Origin: Segatella copri DSM 18205
GTDB lineage: Bacteria; Bacteroidota; Bacteroidia; Bacteroidales; Bacteroidaceae
DNA: 64,000 bases
Reading direction: 5' to 3'
Assembly (NCBI RefSeq): GCF_025151535.1
Contig: NZ_CP102288.1
Location: 129,501 to 193,500, forward strand
Under the pieces are notes generated by a model. It was not told the DNA's origin. It saw only the letters and a list, made by a program, of their open reading frames with translations, and searched no databases. Position numbers and translations under genes: made by a program. Shown here piece after piece: positions 41,270-50,348 of the stretch (its first letter is position 1; the number at the start of each line of letters is the position of its first letter).

Positions 41270-43363
41270 TTACTTCTTCCAAGCGTCGATGATACCCTTG
41301 AAGTCAGCAGCCTTCAAAGAAGCACCACCGATCAAACCACCGTCGATGTTTGGCTTAGCGAAGAGCTCAGGAGCGTTGCTAGCCTTGCAGCTACCACCGT
41401 AGAGGATTGATGTCTCCTCAGCAGCCTCGTTGCCATACTTCTCTGCTACGATAGAGCGGATGTATGCCAACATCTCTTCAGCCTGGTCAGAAGTAGCAGT
41501 CTTACCTGTACCGATAGCCCAGATTGGCTCGTAAGCAAGGATGATGTTCTTCCAATCGTCAGCGCTCAAGTGGAATACTGAACCTTCCAACTCAGCCTTT
41601 ACTACCTCGTTCTGCTTCTCAGCCTCACGCTCCTCGAGAGTCTCACCGCAGCAGAAGATAACCTTCAAACCGTTAGCCAAAGCCAACTCTACCTTCTCCT
41701 TCAGGATCTCAGCTGTTTCGCCATAGTACTGACGACGCTCTGAGTGACCGAGGATAACATACTGAGCACCTGTGCTCTTTACCATCTCTGCTGAAACCTC
41801 ACCAGTGAAAGCACCCTTAGCCTTGTCTGCGCAGTTCTCTGCACCAAGACCTACAATCTCTGAATCCAAAACCTGAGCTACAGAAGCCAAGTGGATGAAT
41901 GGAGTACAGATTACTACGTCGCAGTTTGGTTTGTCTGCTACCAATGCCTCGTTGATCTCCTTAGCGAGAGCAACACCGTCCTGCAGGTTCATGTTCATTT
42001 TCCAGTTACCTGCTACAATTTTCTTTCTCATTTTTCTTTTCTTTTTAAAAGTTGATAATATTCTGTTCGAATTCTCTTTCTTTCTAATCCAGGCGCCCCA
42101 AGCCCAGAGCCGGTCGGCAATGGTGAGGAGTACCAGCGGAATGATGAACCAGGAGATGATGCCGGCTATCTTCTTGGCGGCACTTACTTCCGGCATCTTG
42201 CCTATCTCGGTCTTCTCCAATGGCTTGTCACCAATCTCTGCCATGTCAGGCAAATCGTTGTGGCTCCATTTCTGGATGATGGTTCCGTTCTTCAGCAGAA
42301 GAAGACCTGGGTTGCTGCGGATTACCGTCTTCAGCGTAGTCTCGTCTGTGACATAGAAGGGATATTCCGCTCCTGTTATGTCCTGCCAGTGCTTGATGGC
42401 TTTCTCCGTACTAGCCGTGAGGCAGAGAAAACGGTAGCCATGGTCGTTGGCATATTCGTAAATCTCATCGATATTGCCGAAGTTGCTGTCGTCGGCAAAT
42501 TCAAGATGTGGCGAAACCAGGAGGAAGGTGTAGCCTTTATCGTGAATCACTTCCTGGGTAATGTCTTCTCCCGTCTTGGCATCAGCTATGCTGAAGTCGT
42601 GGATTGGAGGTACGTAACCTTCTTCGGTCTGAACCGTCTTGCTGTCGATGAAAGTCCAGGTGGAGTCGGGATAGTTGTCTATCGTAAACTCCTTCCGTTC
42701 TCCGTTCTTCTCCAGGATGAAGGTGGTATCAAACTTGGGTTGCTTGGCTCCCTTCGGAATCTCCATGCCCTTGGCGATGTTGACACCTATATGATAAGGA
42801 CGGAAGTCGAATTGCGGCAGATACCACAGACTCCAGATACTCATCACGATGGAGAAGAGAAAGGTGTAGTTGATGGCAATCCACTGGGTTGGTTTAGATA
42901 CCAACTGTGGCATTTCCATCGGTTTCTTCCATAGCAGGATAGCGATGGCAAGGAGGATGAGGTTCTTGACGAACGTCTCCATGTTGGTGAGTACGACGGC
43001 ATCACCGAAACAGCCGCAATCTTTCACCGGGTCTGCGATGACAATCCACAGGGTAATCAGCGTCATCACGCTCATTAAGAGCAGCGCAATCTTGCTGACC
43101 AGTTTTCTGCGGATGGCAAGAAGCAGGAAGATACCGATGGCAAACTCGCACATAGCCAGCACGATAGACATCAGCAATGTGCTCCATGAAGGGAACATCC
43201 AGTCGATGTGCAGCGCCTCCAGATAGTCGGTTATCTTGTATTGCGTGCCTAATGGGTCAATTCCCTTCACAAATCCTGAGAAAATGAAGGTTATTGCCAT
43301 CAGAAGTCGCCCAATATTGACCGCTATCTTTGTTAATATGTGAGTTGCCATATTCTTCATCAT
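41270..43363 (-). CDS. tpiA: BT_3928-like membrane protein fused in frame to triose-phosphate isomerase
   Basis: One open frame of 697 codons with two unrelated parts. Residues 1-~430: a DoxX-like four-helix membrane region ([30 protein letters not shown]) and a redox/thioredoxin-like domain, the BT_3928 family. Residues 445-697: complete triose-phosphate isomerase from [13 protein letters not shown], with GHSERR and the catalytic [12 protein letters not shown], 253 residues if translated from ATG 42031. The join [16 protein letters not shown] is encoded by an A-rich stretch that looks like a normal tpiA ribosome-binding region. Related genomes have two adjacent genes (from memory), so a lost stop is likely; tpiA may still start internally at 42031. 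Otherwise the enzyme would be membrane-tethered. Confidence 0.85.
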   Translation of the reverse strand: MMKNMATHILTKIAVNIGRLLMAITFIFSGFVKGIDPLGTQYKITDYLEALHIDWMFPSWSTLLMSIVLAMCEFAIGIFLLLAIRRKLVSKIALLLMSVMTLITLWIVIADPVKDCGCFGDAVVLTNMETFVKNLILLAIAILLWKKPMEMPQLVSKPTQWIAINYTFLFSIVMSIWSLWYLPQFDFRPYHIGVNIAKGMEIPKGAKQPKFDTTFILEKNGERKEFTIDNYPDSTWTFIDSKTVQTEEGYVPPIHDFSIADAKTGEDITQEVIHDKGYTFLLVSPHLEFADDSNFGNIDEIYEYANDHGYRFLCLTASTEKAIKHWQDITGAEYPFYVTDETTLKTVIRSNPGLLLLKNGTIIQKWSHNDLPDMAEIGDKPLEKTEIGKMPEVSAAKKIAGIISWFIIPLVLLTIADRLWAWGAWIRKKENSNRILSTFKKKRKMRKKIVAGNWKMNMNLQDGVALAKEINEALVADKPNCDVVICTPFIHLASVAQVLDSEIVGLGAENCADKAKGAFTGEVSAEMVKSTGAQYVILGHSERRQYYGETAEILKEKVELALANGLKVIFCCGETLEEREAEKQNEVVKAELEGSVFHLSADDWKNIILAYEPIWAIGTGKTATSDQAEEMLAYIRSIVAEKYGNEAAEETSILYGGSCKASNAPELFAKPNIDGGLIGGASLKAADFKGIIDAWKK

Positions 43364-43372
43364 TTTATATTT

Positions 43373-43921
43373 TTACTTCTCGCTCATTTTGATGACACCG
43401 AAGACGGCATAGTTGATGATGTCCATATAGTTGGCATCAATACCTTCAGAAACGAGGGTAGCGCCTGCGATGTCTTCAATTTCCTTTACGCGCTGAATCT
43501 TGGTCAGGATGAAGTCTGTATAACTGCTGACTCTCATCGAGCGCCATGCTTCATCATAGTCATGGTTTTTCCTGAGCATCAGTTCCAGTGCCTCCTTTGC
43601 ATGGAGGTCGTATAGTTTTATAGCCTCTTCGGGTGTCATATCCACCTCATCCACAAAAGGCTTTTCGAGCTGGATGAGTCCTATGATACCATAATTGATA
43701 AGGGCAATGAATTCCGGACGGATACCTTCGCCAACCAAAGATTCTTTCTTGATTTCGAGCGAGCGGATGCGCTTCGCCTTGATATAGAGCTGGTCTGTCA
43801 GAGAAGAAGGGCGCAAGATTCTCCAAGAGGCTCCATAATCATGAAGCTTCTTCTCAAATAATGTCCTGCATTCACTCATGACATCCTTAAACTGCTGTTC
43901 TGTTTTCAATAAATCTGCCAT
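43373..43921 (-). CDS. DUF1599 domain protein
   Basis: 182 residues. Start chosen at ATG 43921 (MADLLKTEQQFKDVMSECRT) rather than the in-frame 43954, because homologues begin here. Two similar halves are visible: FEKKLHDYGASWRILRPSSL..TDQLYIKAKRIRSLE and MLRKNHDYDEAWRSMRVSSYTDFI..KIQRVKEIE, i.e. an internal duplication typical of DUF1599 (nucleotide-modification related, all-alpha NTP-PPase-like; function unproven). It precedes the BT_3928-tpiA frame by 9 bp, forming an operon. Confidence 0.88.
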   Translation of the reverse strand: MADLLKTEQQFKDVMSECRTLFEKKLHDYGASWRILRPSSLTDQLYIKAKRIRSLEIKKESLVGEGIRPEFIALINYGIIGLIQLEKPFVDEVDMTPEEAIKLYDLHAKEALELMLRKNHDYDEAWRSMRVSSYTDFILTKIQRVKEIEDIAGATLVSEGIDANYMDIINYAVFGVIKMSEK

Positions 43922-43980
43922 AATAATTTCGAAATTCGGTGCAAATTTACGCATTTATTATGAAATAGCCAAATAATTAT

Positions 43981-44170
43981 TTTGTTTTTCGCTTAATTTG
44001 CTGTAACTTTAAATAAGTTACGCTGCATCTCAACAATAAAAACAAAAAAAAAACTTTTTTTATTATGTATTGTCTTCGATTTGCTGTAACTTTTGATAAG
44101 TTACGCTGCACTCGGAAGAAAAAATAAATCGCGATTTATTTTGTTTTTCGCTCGATTTGCTGTAACTTTG
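43981..44170 (+). promoter_or_regulatory. Triplicated promoter region of the CCA-adding enzyme gene
   Basis: Three related copies of TTTTTCGCTYRATTTGCTGT-AACTTT. Copy 1: TTTG 43981-43984, N19, TAACTTTA 44004-44011. Copy 2: TATG 44064-44067, N19, TAACTTTT 44087-44094. Copy 3: TTTG 44140-44143, N19, TAACTTTG 44163-44170. Only copy 3 has a perfect -33/-7 pair and it is nearest to the gene. AAGTTACGCTGCA follows copies 1 and 2. Confidence 0.75.
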
Positions 44171-44191
44171 CACCCCGAAAGTAAAAAGAGT

Positions 44192-45634
44192 ATGAGAAAT
44201 TTGACCAATGCCGAACTGGCACAGATACTGGATAAGGATATATTTCATAAGATTTCAGAGGCAGCAGATGGGCTGTCTGTGGAGTGTTATGTAGTAGGTG
44301 GATATGTGCGTGATCTCTTCCTGGAGCGACCTTCCAATGATATTGATGTCGTTGTGGTTGGTAGCGGTATAGAGGTTGCTTCTGCCTTGAAGAAGATGCT
44401 CGGAAGAAAGGCGCATCTCTCTGTGTTCCGTAATTTCGGAACAGCACAAGTGAAATATCAGGATACAGAAGTGGAGTTTGTGGGCGCCCGTAAGGAGAGC
44501 TATCAGCACGATTCCAGAAAGCCTATTGTGGAAGATGGAACGCTGGAGGATGACCAGAACCGCCGCGACTTTACCATCAATGCGATGGCTATCTGCCTGA
44601 ACAAAGACCGTTTTGGAGAACTCGTAGATCCTTTTGATGGCGTCTACGATATGGAAGATGGCATTATTGCCACTCCGCTCGACCCGGATATCACTTTTTC
44701 TGATGACCCGCTGCGTATGATGCGTTGCGTGCGTTTCGCTACCCAACTCAATTTCCAGATAGAGGAGGAGACCTATGATGCGCTCTCCCGCAATGCCGAG
44801 CGCCTGAAGATTATCAGTGCTGAGCGAATCTGCGACGAGATGAACAAGATTATGCTCTCCAAGCACCCAAGCAGCGGTTTCTATTACCTGAAAGATACAG
44901 GTCTGCTCGATCTCATTCTTCCGGAACTGATTGCGATGGACAAGGTGGAAACCCGTAACGGCAGGGCACATAAGAATAATTACGACCATACGATGGAGGT
45001 GCTCGAGAATGTGTGCAAGCATTCAGATAACCTCTGGCTCCGCTGGGCTGCTCTCTTCCACGACATCGGTAAACCGAAGAGCAAGCGCTGGGACAATAAT
45101 ATCGGCTGGACATTCCACAGTCATAATATAATAGGTGCAAAGATGATTCCGGGTATCTTCCGCCGTATGAAACTTCCGATGGATGCGAAGATGAAGTATG
45201 TGCAGAAGCTGGTAGAACTCCACATGCGTCCGATTGTGATTGCTGATGAGGAGGTTACCGACAGTGCCGTTCGCCGCCTGCTGAATGATGCCGGTGATGA
45301 CATCAACGACCTGATGACGCTCTGCGAGGCTGATATCACCAGCAAGAACCAGGTGCGCAAGCAGCGTTTTCTGGATAATTTCAAGATGGTGCGCGAGAAA
45401 CTGGTTGATCTGCAGGAACGTGATTATAAGCGACTTCTCCAGCCATGCATCGATGGTAATGAGATTATGGAGATGTTCCATCTTACCCCTTGCCGCGAGG
45501 TAGGCACCCTGAAGCAGTATCTCAAGGATGCTGTATTGGATAATAAGGTGGCTAATGAGCGTGAACCGTTGATGGAACTTCTGATGAAGAAGGCTCAGGA
45601 GATGGGATTGGTAAATGCAGAAAACTCAAAATAG
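44192..45634 (+). CDS. cca: CCA tRNA nucleotidyltransferase
   Basis: Adds or repairs the 3'-CCA of tRNAs. 480 residues from ATG 44192 (MRNLTNAELAQ); the open frame extends upstream through the promoter repeats and was not used. Class II nucleotidyltransferase head with VVGGYVRDLFLERPSNDIDV (GGxVRD and DxD) at ~30-50, RRDFTINAMA near 128, neck and body, then an HD domain (WAALFHDIGKPKSKRW near 290) as in Gram-negative-type enzymes. Some members of the family are poly(A) polymerases; the HD domain and length favour CCA-adding. Confidence 0.9.
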   Translation: MRNLTNAELAQILDKDIFHKISEAADGLSVECYVVGGYVRDLFLERPSNDIDVVVVGSGIEVASALKKMLGRKAHLSVFRNFGTAQVKYQDTEVEFVGARKESYQHDSRKPIVEDGTLEDDQNRRDFTINAMAICLNKDRFGELVDPFDGVYDMEDGIIATPLDPDITFSDDPLRMMRCVRFATQLNFQIEEETYDALSRNAERLKIISAERICDEMNKIMLSKHPSSGFYYLKDTGLLDLILPELIAMDKVETRNGRAHKNNYDHTMEVLENVCKHSDNLWLRWAALFHDIGKPKSKRWDNNIGWTFHSHNIIGAKMIPGIFRRMKLPMDAKMKYVQKLVELHMRPIVIADEEVTDSAVRRLLNDAGDDINDLMTLCEADITSKNQVRKQRFLDNFKMVREKLVDLQERDYKRLLQPCIDGNEIMEMFHLTPCREVGTLKQYLKDAVLDNKVANEREPLMELLMKKAQEMGLVNAENSK

Positions 45635-45650
45635 AGAATAATTTTTGTTA

Positions 45651-45677
45651 AATAACGGCTCCTTGCGAGCCGTTATT
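45651..45677 (+). terminator. Terminator after cca
   Basis: AATAACGGCTC-CTTGC-GAGCCGTTATT, a perfect 11-bp stem, followed by CATTTATTATT. Confidence 0.75.
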
Positions 45678-45690
45678 CATTTATTATTAG

Positions 45691-45698
45691 TACTTTTG
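45691..45698 (+). promoter_or_regulatory. -7 element (TACTTTTG) of the RND operon
   Basis: TACTTTTG, 14 bp after the cca terminator. The 110-bp leader to the start contains AAAGTTTTCGCTAGAGGACG and a similar AAAAGACTTTTGG dyad, possible regulatory features. Confidence 0.45.
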
Positions 45699-45809
45699 CA
45701 GTGCTTTTAAAACTTAAAGGTGCATAAAAGTTTTCGCTAGAGGACGAAAAGACTTTTGGATAAGAGAAGATAAAAGATTAAATAATAAATTTATAATATA
45801 AAAATAGGT

Positions 45810-47021
45810 ATGAAAATTAAAAGCGTTTTGTTTGTTGCAGCAGTTTGTGTTCTTGCTGCGTTGACATCATGTGGTGGAAGTAAGAAGGGCGGTCTGCCTG
45901 ACTTCAGCGATGATGAGTTCGCTGTAGCTACTATCGGTACTTCCAGCGCCGCATTGCAGACTACCTATCCTGCTACCATCAAGGGTATCCAGGATGTAGA
46001 GGTACGTCCTAAGGTTTCTGGTTTTATCACTAAGGTTTTTGTACACGAGGGACAGACTGTATCAGCAGGTCAGGCTTTGTTCTCTATTGATAGCGAGACC
46101 TATCAGGCTGCTGTCCGTTCTGCAGCTGCCGCTGTAAACACAGCTAAGGCACAGGCTAATACAGCCAAGTTGACCTATCAGAACAATAAGAAATTGTATG
46201 ATAGCAAGATTATCGGTGAATATGAACTCTCTACAGCAGCTAACAGCTATGCAACAGCTAAGGCTCAGGTAGCTCAGGCAGAGGCAGCTTTGGCTTCAGC
46301 CCGCGAGCAGTTGGCTTGGTGTACCGTTACCAGTCCTTCTGCTGGTGTAGTAGGTAGTCTTCCTTTCAAGGTAGGTGCTCTGGTAAGTGCTTCTGGTCAG
46401 GCTCTTACTACCGTTTCCAATATCAGCACTATGGAGGTATTCTTCTCACTCTCTGAGTCTCAGATCTTGAGCATGTCTAAGACCAATGGTAGCATTCAGG
46501 CAGCCATCGCAGCGTTCCCAGCTGTTAAGTTGCAGTTGGCAGACGGTTCTATCTATAATCACCCGGGTAAGGTGGTTAAGATGAGTGGTGTCATCGATGC
46601 TACTTCCGGTTCTATCTCTCTCATCGCTCACTTCGCTAACCCAGAGAAGTTGCTGAAGAGTGGTGGTGCAGGTTCTATCGTCGTTCCTAACGATCATAAC
46701 AGCGCTATCGTTATCCCTCAGGAGGCTTGCTCTCAGGTTCAGGATAAGATTTTCGTTTACATCGTAACCAAGGATAACAAGGTGAAGTATTCTGAGATCA
46801 AGGTCAATCCACAGGATGATGGCAAGAACTATATCGTAACTGCAGGTCTTCATGTAGGCGATCGTATTGTTTTGAAGGGTATTACCAAGTTGACCGATGG
46901 TCAGCAGATCAAGCCTATCACTCTGGAGCGCTACAATCAGAAGATTGCTGAGGCTGCCAAGTTGGCTGAGTCTCAGGATAACGCTCATGCCTTCGCTACT
47001 GCTATGGGCGGAAAGAAGTAA
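45810..47021 (+). CDS. RND efflux periplasmic adaptor (AcrA/MexA-like lipoprotein)
   Basis: 403 residues. Lipobox LTSC (Cys21), then the membrane-fusion-protein order: beta-barrel strand, lipoyl half (GIQDVEVRPKVSGFITKVFV HEGQ.. split), alpha-helical hairpin rich in Ala (AAAAVNTAKAQANTAKLTYQ...), second lipoyl half (LAWCTVTSPSAGVVGSLPFK) and beta-barrel (STMEVFFSLSESQIL). It links the inner-membrane pump to the outer-membrane channel encoded next door. Start of a three-gene operon. Confidence 0.93.
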   Translation: MKIKSVLFVAAVCVLAALTSCGGSKKGGLPDFSDDEFAVATIGTSSAALQTTYPATIKGIQDVEVRPKVSGFITKVFVHEGQTVSAGQALFSIDSETYQAAVRSAAAAVNTAKAQANTAKLTYQNNKKLYDSKIIGEYELSTAANSYATAKAQVAQAEAALASAREQLAWCTVTSPSAGVVGSLPFKVGALVSASGQALTTVSNISTMEVFFSLSESQILSMSKTNGSIQAAIAAFPAVKLQLADGSIYNHPGKVVKMSGVIDATSGSISLIAHFANPEKLLKSGGAGSIVVPNDHNSAIVIPQEACSQVQDKIFVYIVTKDNKVKYSEIKVNPQDDGKNYIVTAGLHVGDRIVLKGITKLTDGQQIKPITLERYNQKIAEAAKLAESQDNAHAFATAMGGKK

Positions 47022-47054
47022 TATATAATAAGGTATAAAGAAAAATAGTAAATT

Positions 47055-50000
47055 ATGTCATTTACAAACTTTATAAAACGCCCGGTACTTTCGACGGTGG
47101 TTTCCATCTTCTTCGTCTTGCTGGGTATTATCGGCTTGGTATCGCTGCCTATCGAGCAGTATCCGAATATCGCGCCGCCTACCATCACGGTAAATGCTGA
47201 CTATACGGGTGCAGATGCCCAGACGGTGTTGAACTCTGTCGTTGCTCCGCTGGAGGAGAGTATCAACGGTGTGGAGAACATGACTTATATGACCTCTTCC
47301 GCGTCTAACTCTGGTGATGCTGAGATCACCGTTTACTTCAAGCAGGGTTCCGACCCAGATATGGCTGCGGTCAACGTACAGAACCGTGTATCTCAGGCGC
47401 AGTCTCTGCTGCCTGCCGAGGTTACCAGGGTGGGTGTCACTGTAACCAAGCGTCAGAGTTCTAACGTCATCATGTTCGCTCTGACTACAGACGATGGCCG
47501 TTATGACGACCAGTTTGTTACCAACTACGCCCTGATCAACGTCATTCCTCAGTTGAAGCGTATCAATGGTGTGGGTGATGTGCAGAGCCCTTCTGCCCGT
47601 AACTACTCTATGCGTATCTGGTTGAAGCCAGAGAAGATGAAGGAGTTCGGACTGGTTCCTTCTGATGTTTCTCAGGCTTTGGCAGAGCAGAATATCGAGG
47701 CTGCCCCTGGTAGCTTTGGTGAAAGCTCTGATATGCAGTATGAATATACCTTGCGCTACAAGGGTCGTTTGAAGACTCCAATGGAGTATGAGAACATCCT
47801 TATCAAGAGCAATACTTCCGGTCAGACGCTCCGTTTGGGCGAAATTGCCAAGGTTGAGTTGGGTGGTTTGCAGTATAACGTAAACCTGCTCAATGATGGT
47901 CAGCCTGCCGTGCTGGGTATGGTTCAGCAGATTGCCGGTTCCAACGCTACCCAGATTGCCAGCGACGTAAAGAAAACGCTTGATGAACTGGAGAAGAGTT
48001 ATCCTCCTGGGTTGAAGAATGTTATCCTGATGGATGTTACTGAGTTCTTGTTCGCATCTATCGAGGAAGTTATCTTCACCTTGATCATCACCCTGGTACT
48101 GGTGTTTATCGTAGTGTATATCTTCTTGCAGGACTTCCGTTCTACGCTGATTCCTATGATTGCCGTGCCTGTGGCTTTGGTCGGTACCTTCCTCTTCCTC
48201 TGGATCTTCGGATTCTCCATCAACCTGCTTACGCTGTCAGCCCTGCTGCTGGCTATTGCGATTGTGGTCGATGATGCCATTGTGGTGGTCGAGGCGGTTC
48301 ACGCCAAGCTCGACCAGGGTTACAAGAGTGCCCTTACTGCAGCTATCGATGCGATGAACGAAATTTCCAGCGCCATCATCTCTATTACATTGGTGATGTC
48401 TGCCGTGTTCGTTCCTGTATCGTTCATCGGTGGTACTTCCGGTTACTTCTACCGTGAGTTCGGTGTAACCATGGCGGTATCTATCGTTATTTCGGCTATC
48501 AATGCGTTGACGCTGTCTCCTGCACTCTGTGCCGTGTTACTGAAGCCACACGAGGAGGGTCACGAGAAGAAAATGTCTTTCATCGACCGATTCCATGCTG
48601 GATTCAACTATCAGTTTGATAAGATTACCAATAAATATAAAGGTGGTGTCAAGTGGGTTATCAATCATGGCATCATCGCTGGTAGCCTCGTGGCTGTCAG
48701 CATCGTAGGTCTGGTTGCCCTGATGGGTACAACCAAGACGGGTCTGGTGCCTGATGAGGATACCGGTACTATCTTCGCTTGTATCTCTACAGCTCCTGGT
48801 ACTTCTCAGGAACGTACAGCAGAGGTGGTTAAGCAGGTAGATAAGATGCTGGCTAGCAACCCAGCCATCGCAACCCGTAACGCCATCATGGGTTATAGCT
48901 TTATCGGTGGTGCCGGTTCTAACCAGGGTACCATCATCGTGAAGCTGAAGCCATTCGAGGAGCGTCCGGGTGGATTCTTCCACCGTATCAAGGAGGCTTG
49001 TACCGGTGGCGGTATCGAGGCGCTGTTTGTCAACCCTATGGAGTATACCTCTGTATTGGGTATGATCTACAAGCAGACTGCTACAATCAAGGATGCACAG
49101 GTGCTTGCCTTTGCTCCACCTATGATTTCCGGTTTCTCTATGCAGAATGGTATTACCATGACTATGCAGGATAAGACTGGTGGCGACTTGAATAAGTTCT
49201 TTGATAATGTGAAGAAGTTCCTGGCTGAGTTGAACAAGCGTCCTGAGATTCAGACCGCCCAGACTCAGTATAACCCTAACTATCCACAGTATATGGTAGA
49301 TGTAGATGTTGCCAAGACCAAGCAGGCTGGCATCTCTCCATCAACAGTATTGTCTGTCATGCAGGGTTATCTTGGTGGTCTCTACGCATCTAACTTCAAT
49401 GCCTACGGTAAGCTCTACCGTGTCATGATTCAGGCTGGACCTGAGAGTCGTATGCGTCCAGACGATCTGAGCAAGATTTATGTACGTTGTGCTGATGGCA
49501 CCATGTCTCCTGTAAGCGAGTTCGTGAACTTGAAGAAGGTTTATGGTCCAGCAAACATCACCCGATTCAACCTGTTTACCTCTATGGATGTATCTGTAAC
49601 TCCTAACAGCGGTTACTCTACCGGTGACGGTATGAAGGCGATTGCTGAGGTTGCCAAGGAGACATTGCCAGAGGGTTACGGCTATGAGTACTCTGGTTTG
49701 ACCCGTTCTGAGGCTGAGTCCAGCAACTCTACAGGTTTGATTTTCGCACTCTGTATCGTATTCGTTTACCTCATCTTGAGTGCCCAGTACGAGAGTTACA
49801 TCTTGCCTCTGTCAGTAGTATTGTCTATCCCATTCGGTTTGGCAGGTGCGTTCATCTTCACCAACCTCTTCGGTCACTCTAACGATATCTACATGCAGAT
49901 TTCGTTGATTATGTTGATCGGTCTGTTGGCTAAGAACGCCATCCTTATCGTACAGTTCGCCCTCGAGCGTCGTCGTACGGGTATGGCTATCAAGTACTCA

Positions 50001-50321
50001 GCTATCCTGGGTGCCGGTGCCCGTCTCCGTCCTATCCTGATGACCTCTCTGGCGATGGTTATCGGTCTGTTGCCTCTGATGTTCGCATCAGGTGTAGGTA
50101 AGAATGGTAACCAGACCCTGGGTGCTGCCGCCGTAGGTGGTATGTTGCTCGGTACAATCTGCCAGATCTTCGTGGTTCCTGCTCTCTTCGCAGTCTTCCA
50201 GTGGTTGCAGGAGAAGTTGACCCCAATGAAGTTCGAGGATGAGTTGAACGAGGAGGTAGCTGCCGAGTTGGAGCAGTATGCCAACGCAGCTCATCAGAAG
50301 AAGGGTATCGATAAGAAGTAA
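47055..50321 (+). CDS. RND efflux transporter permease (AcrB-like, HAE1)
   Basis: 1088 residues, proton-driven multidrug-type pump of the inner membrane. Starts MSFTNFIKRPVLSTVVSIFF, porter domain with FFQQGSDPD-like YFKQGSDPDMAAVNVQNRVS, TM4 with IAIVVDDAIVVVEAVHA (the proton-relay Asp pair near residue 405), and the C-terminal duplicate domain with LIMLIGLLAKNAILIVQFA. The 12-TM, two-loop layout is complete. Slightly longer than AcrB (1049). Substrates cannot be told from sequence. Confidence 0.95.
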   Translation: MSFTNFIKRPVLSTVVSIFFVLLGIIGLVSLPIEQYPNIAPPTITVNADYTGADAQTVLNSVVAPLEESINGVENMTYMTSSASNSGDAEITVYFKQGSDPDMAAVNVQNRVSQAQSLLPAEVTRVGVTVTKRQSSNVIMFALTTDDGRYDDQFVTNYALINVIPQLKRINGVGDVQSPSARNYSMRIWLKPEKMKEFGLVPSDVSQALAEQNIEAAPGSFGESSDMQYEYTLRYKGRLKTPMEYENILIKSNTSGQTLRLGEIAKVELGGLQYNVNLLNDGQPAVLGMVQQIAGSNATQIASDVKKTLDELEKSYPPGLKNVILMDVTEFLFASIEEVIFTLIITLVLVFIVVYIFLQDFRSTLIPMIAVPVALVGTFLFLWIFGFSINLLTLSALLLAIAIVVDDAIVVVEAVHAKLDQGYKSALTAAIDAMNEISSAIISITLVMSAVFVPVSFIGGTSGYFYREFGVTMAVSIVISAINALTLSPALCAVLLKPHEEGHEKKMSFIDRFHAGFNYQFDKITNKYKGGVKWVINHGIIAGSLVAVSIVGLVALMGTTKTGLVPDEDTGTIFACISTAPGTSQERTAEVVKQVDKMLASNPAIATRNAIMGYSFIGGAGSNQGTIIVKLKPFEERPGGFFHRIKEACTGGGIEALFVNPMEYTSVLGMIYKQTATIKDAQVLAFAPPMISGFSMQNGITMTMQDKTGGDLNKFFDNVKKFLAELNKRPEIQTAQTQYNPNYPQYMVDVDVAKTKQAGISPSTVLSVMQGYLGGLYASNFNAYGKLYRVMIQAGPESRMRPDDLSKIYVRCADGTMSPVSEFVNLKKVYGPANITRFNLFTSMDVSVTPNSGYSTGDGMKAIAEVAKETLPEGYGYEYSGLTRSEAESSNSTGLIFALCIVFVYLILSAQYESYILPLSVVLSIPFGLAGAFIFTNLFGHSNDIYMQISLIMLIGLLAKNAILIVQFALERRRTGMAIKYSAILGAGARLRPILMTSLAMVIGLLPLMFASGVGKNGNQTLGAAAVGGMLLGTICQIFVVPALFAVFQWLQEKLTPMKFEDELNEEVAAELEQYANAAHQKKGIDKK

Positions 50322-50348
50322 TAACGCAATGTAACTTCAAAGGAAACA

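Noticed and set aside
44093..44191. N-terminal extension of the CCA-adding enzyme
   Set aside because: It would translate the promoter repeats; ATG 44192 directly follows the consensus promoter and matches the family start.
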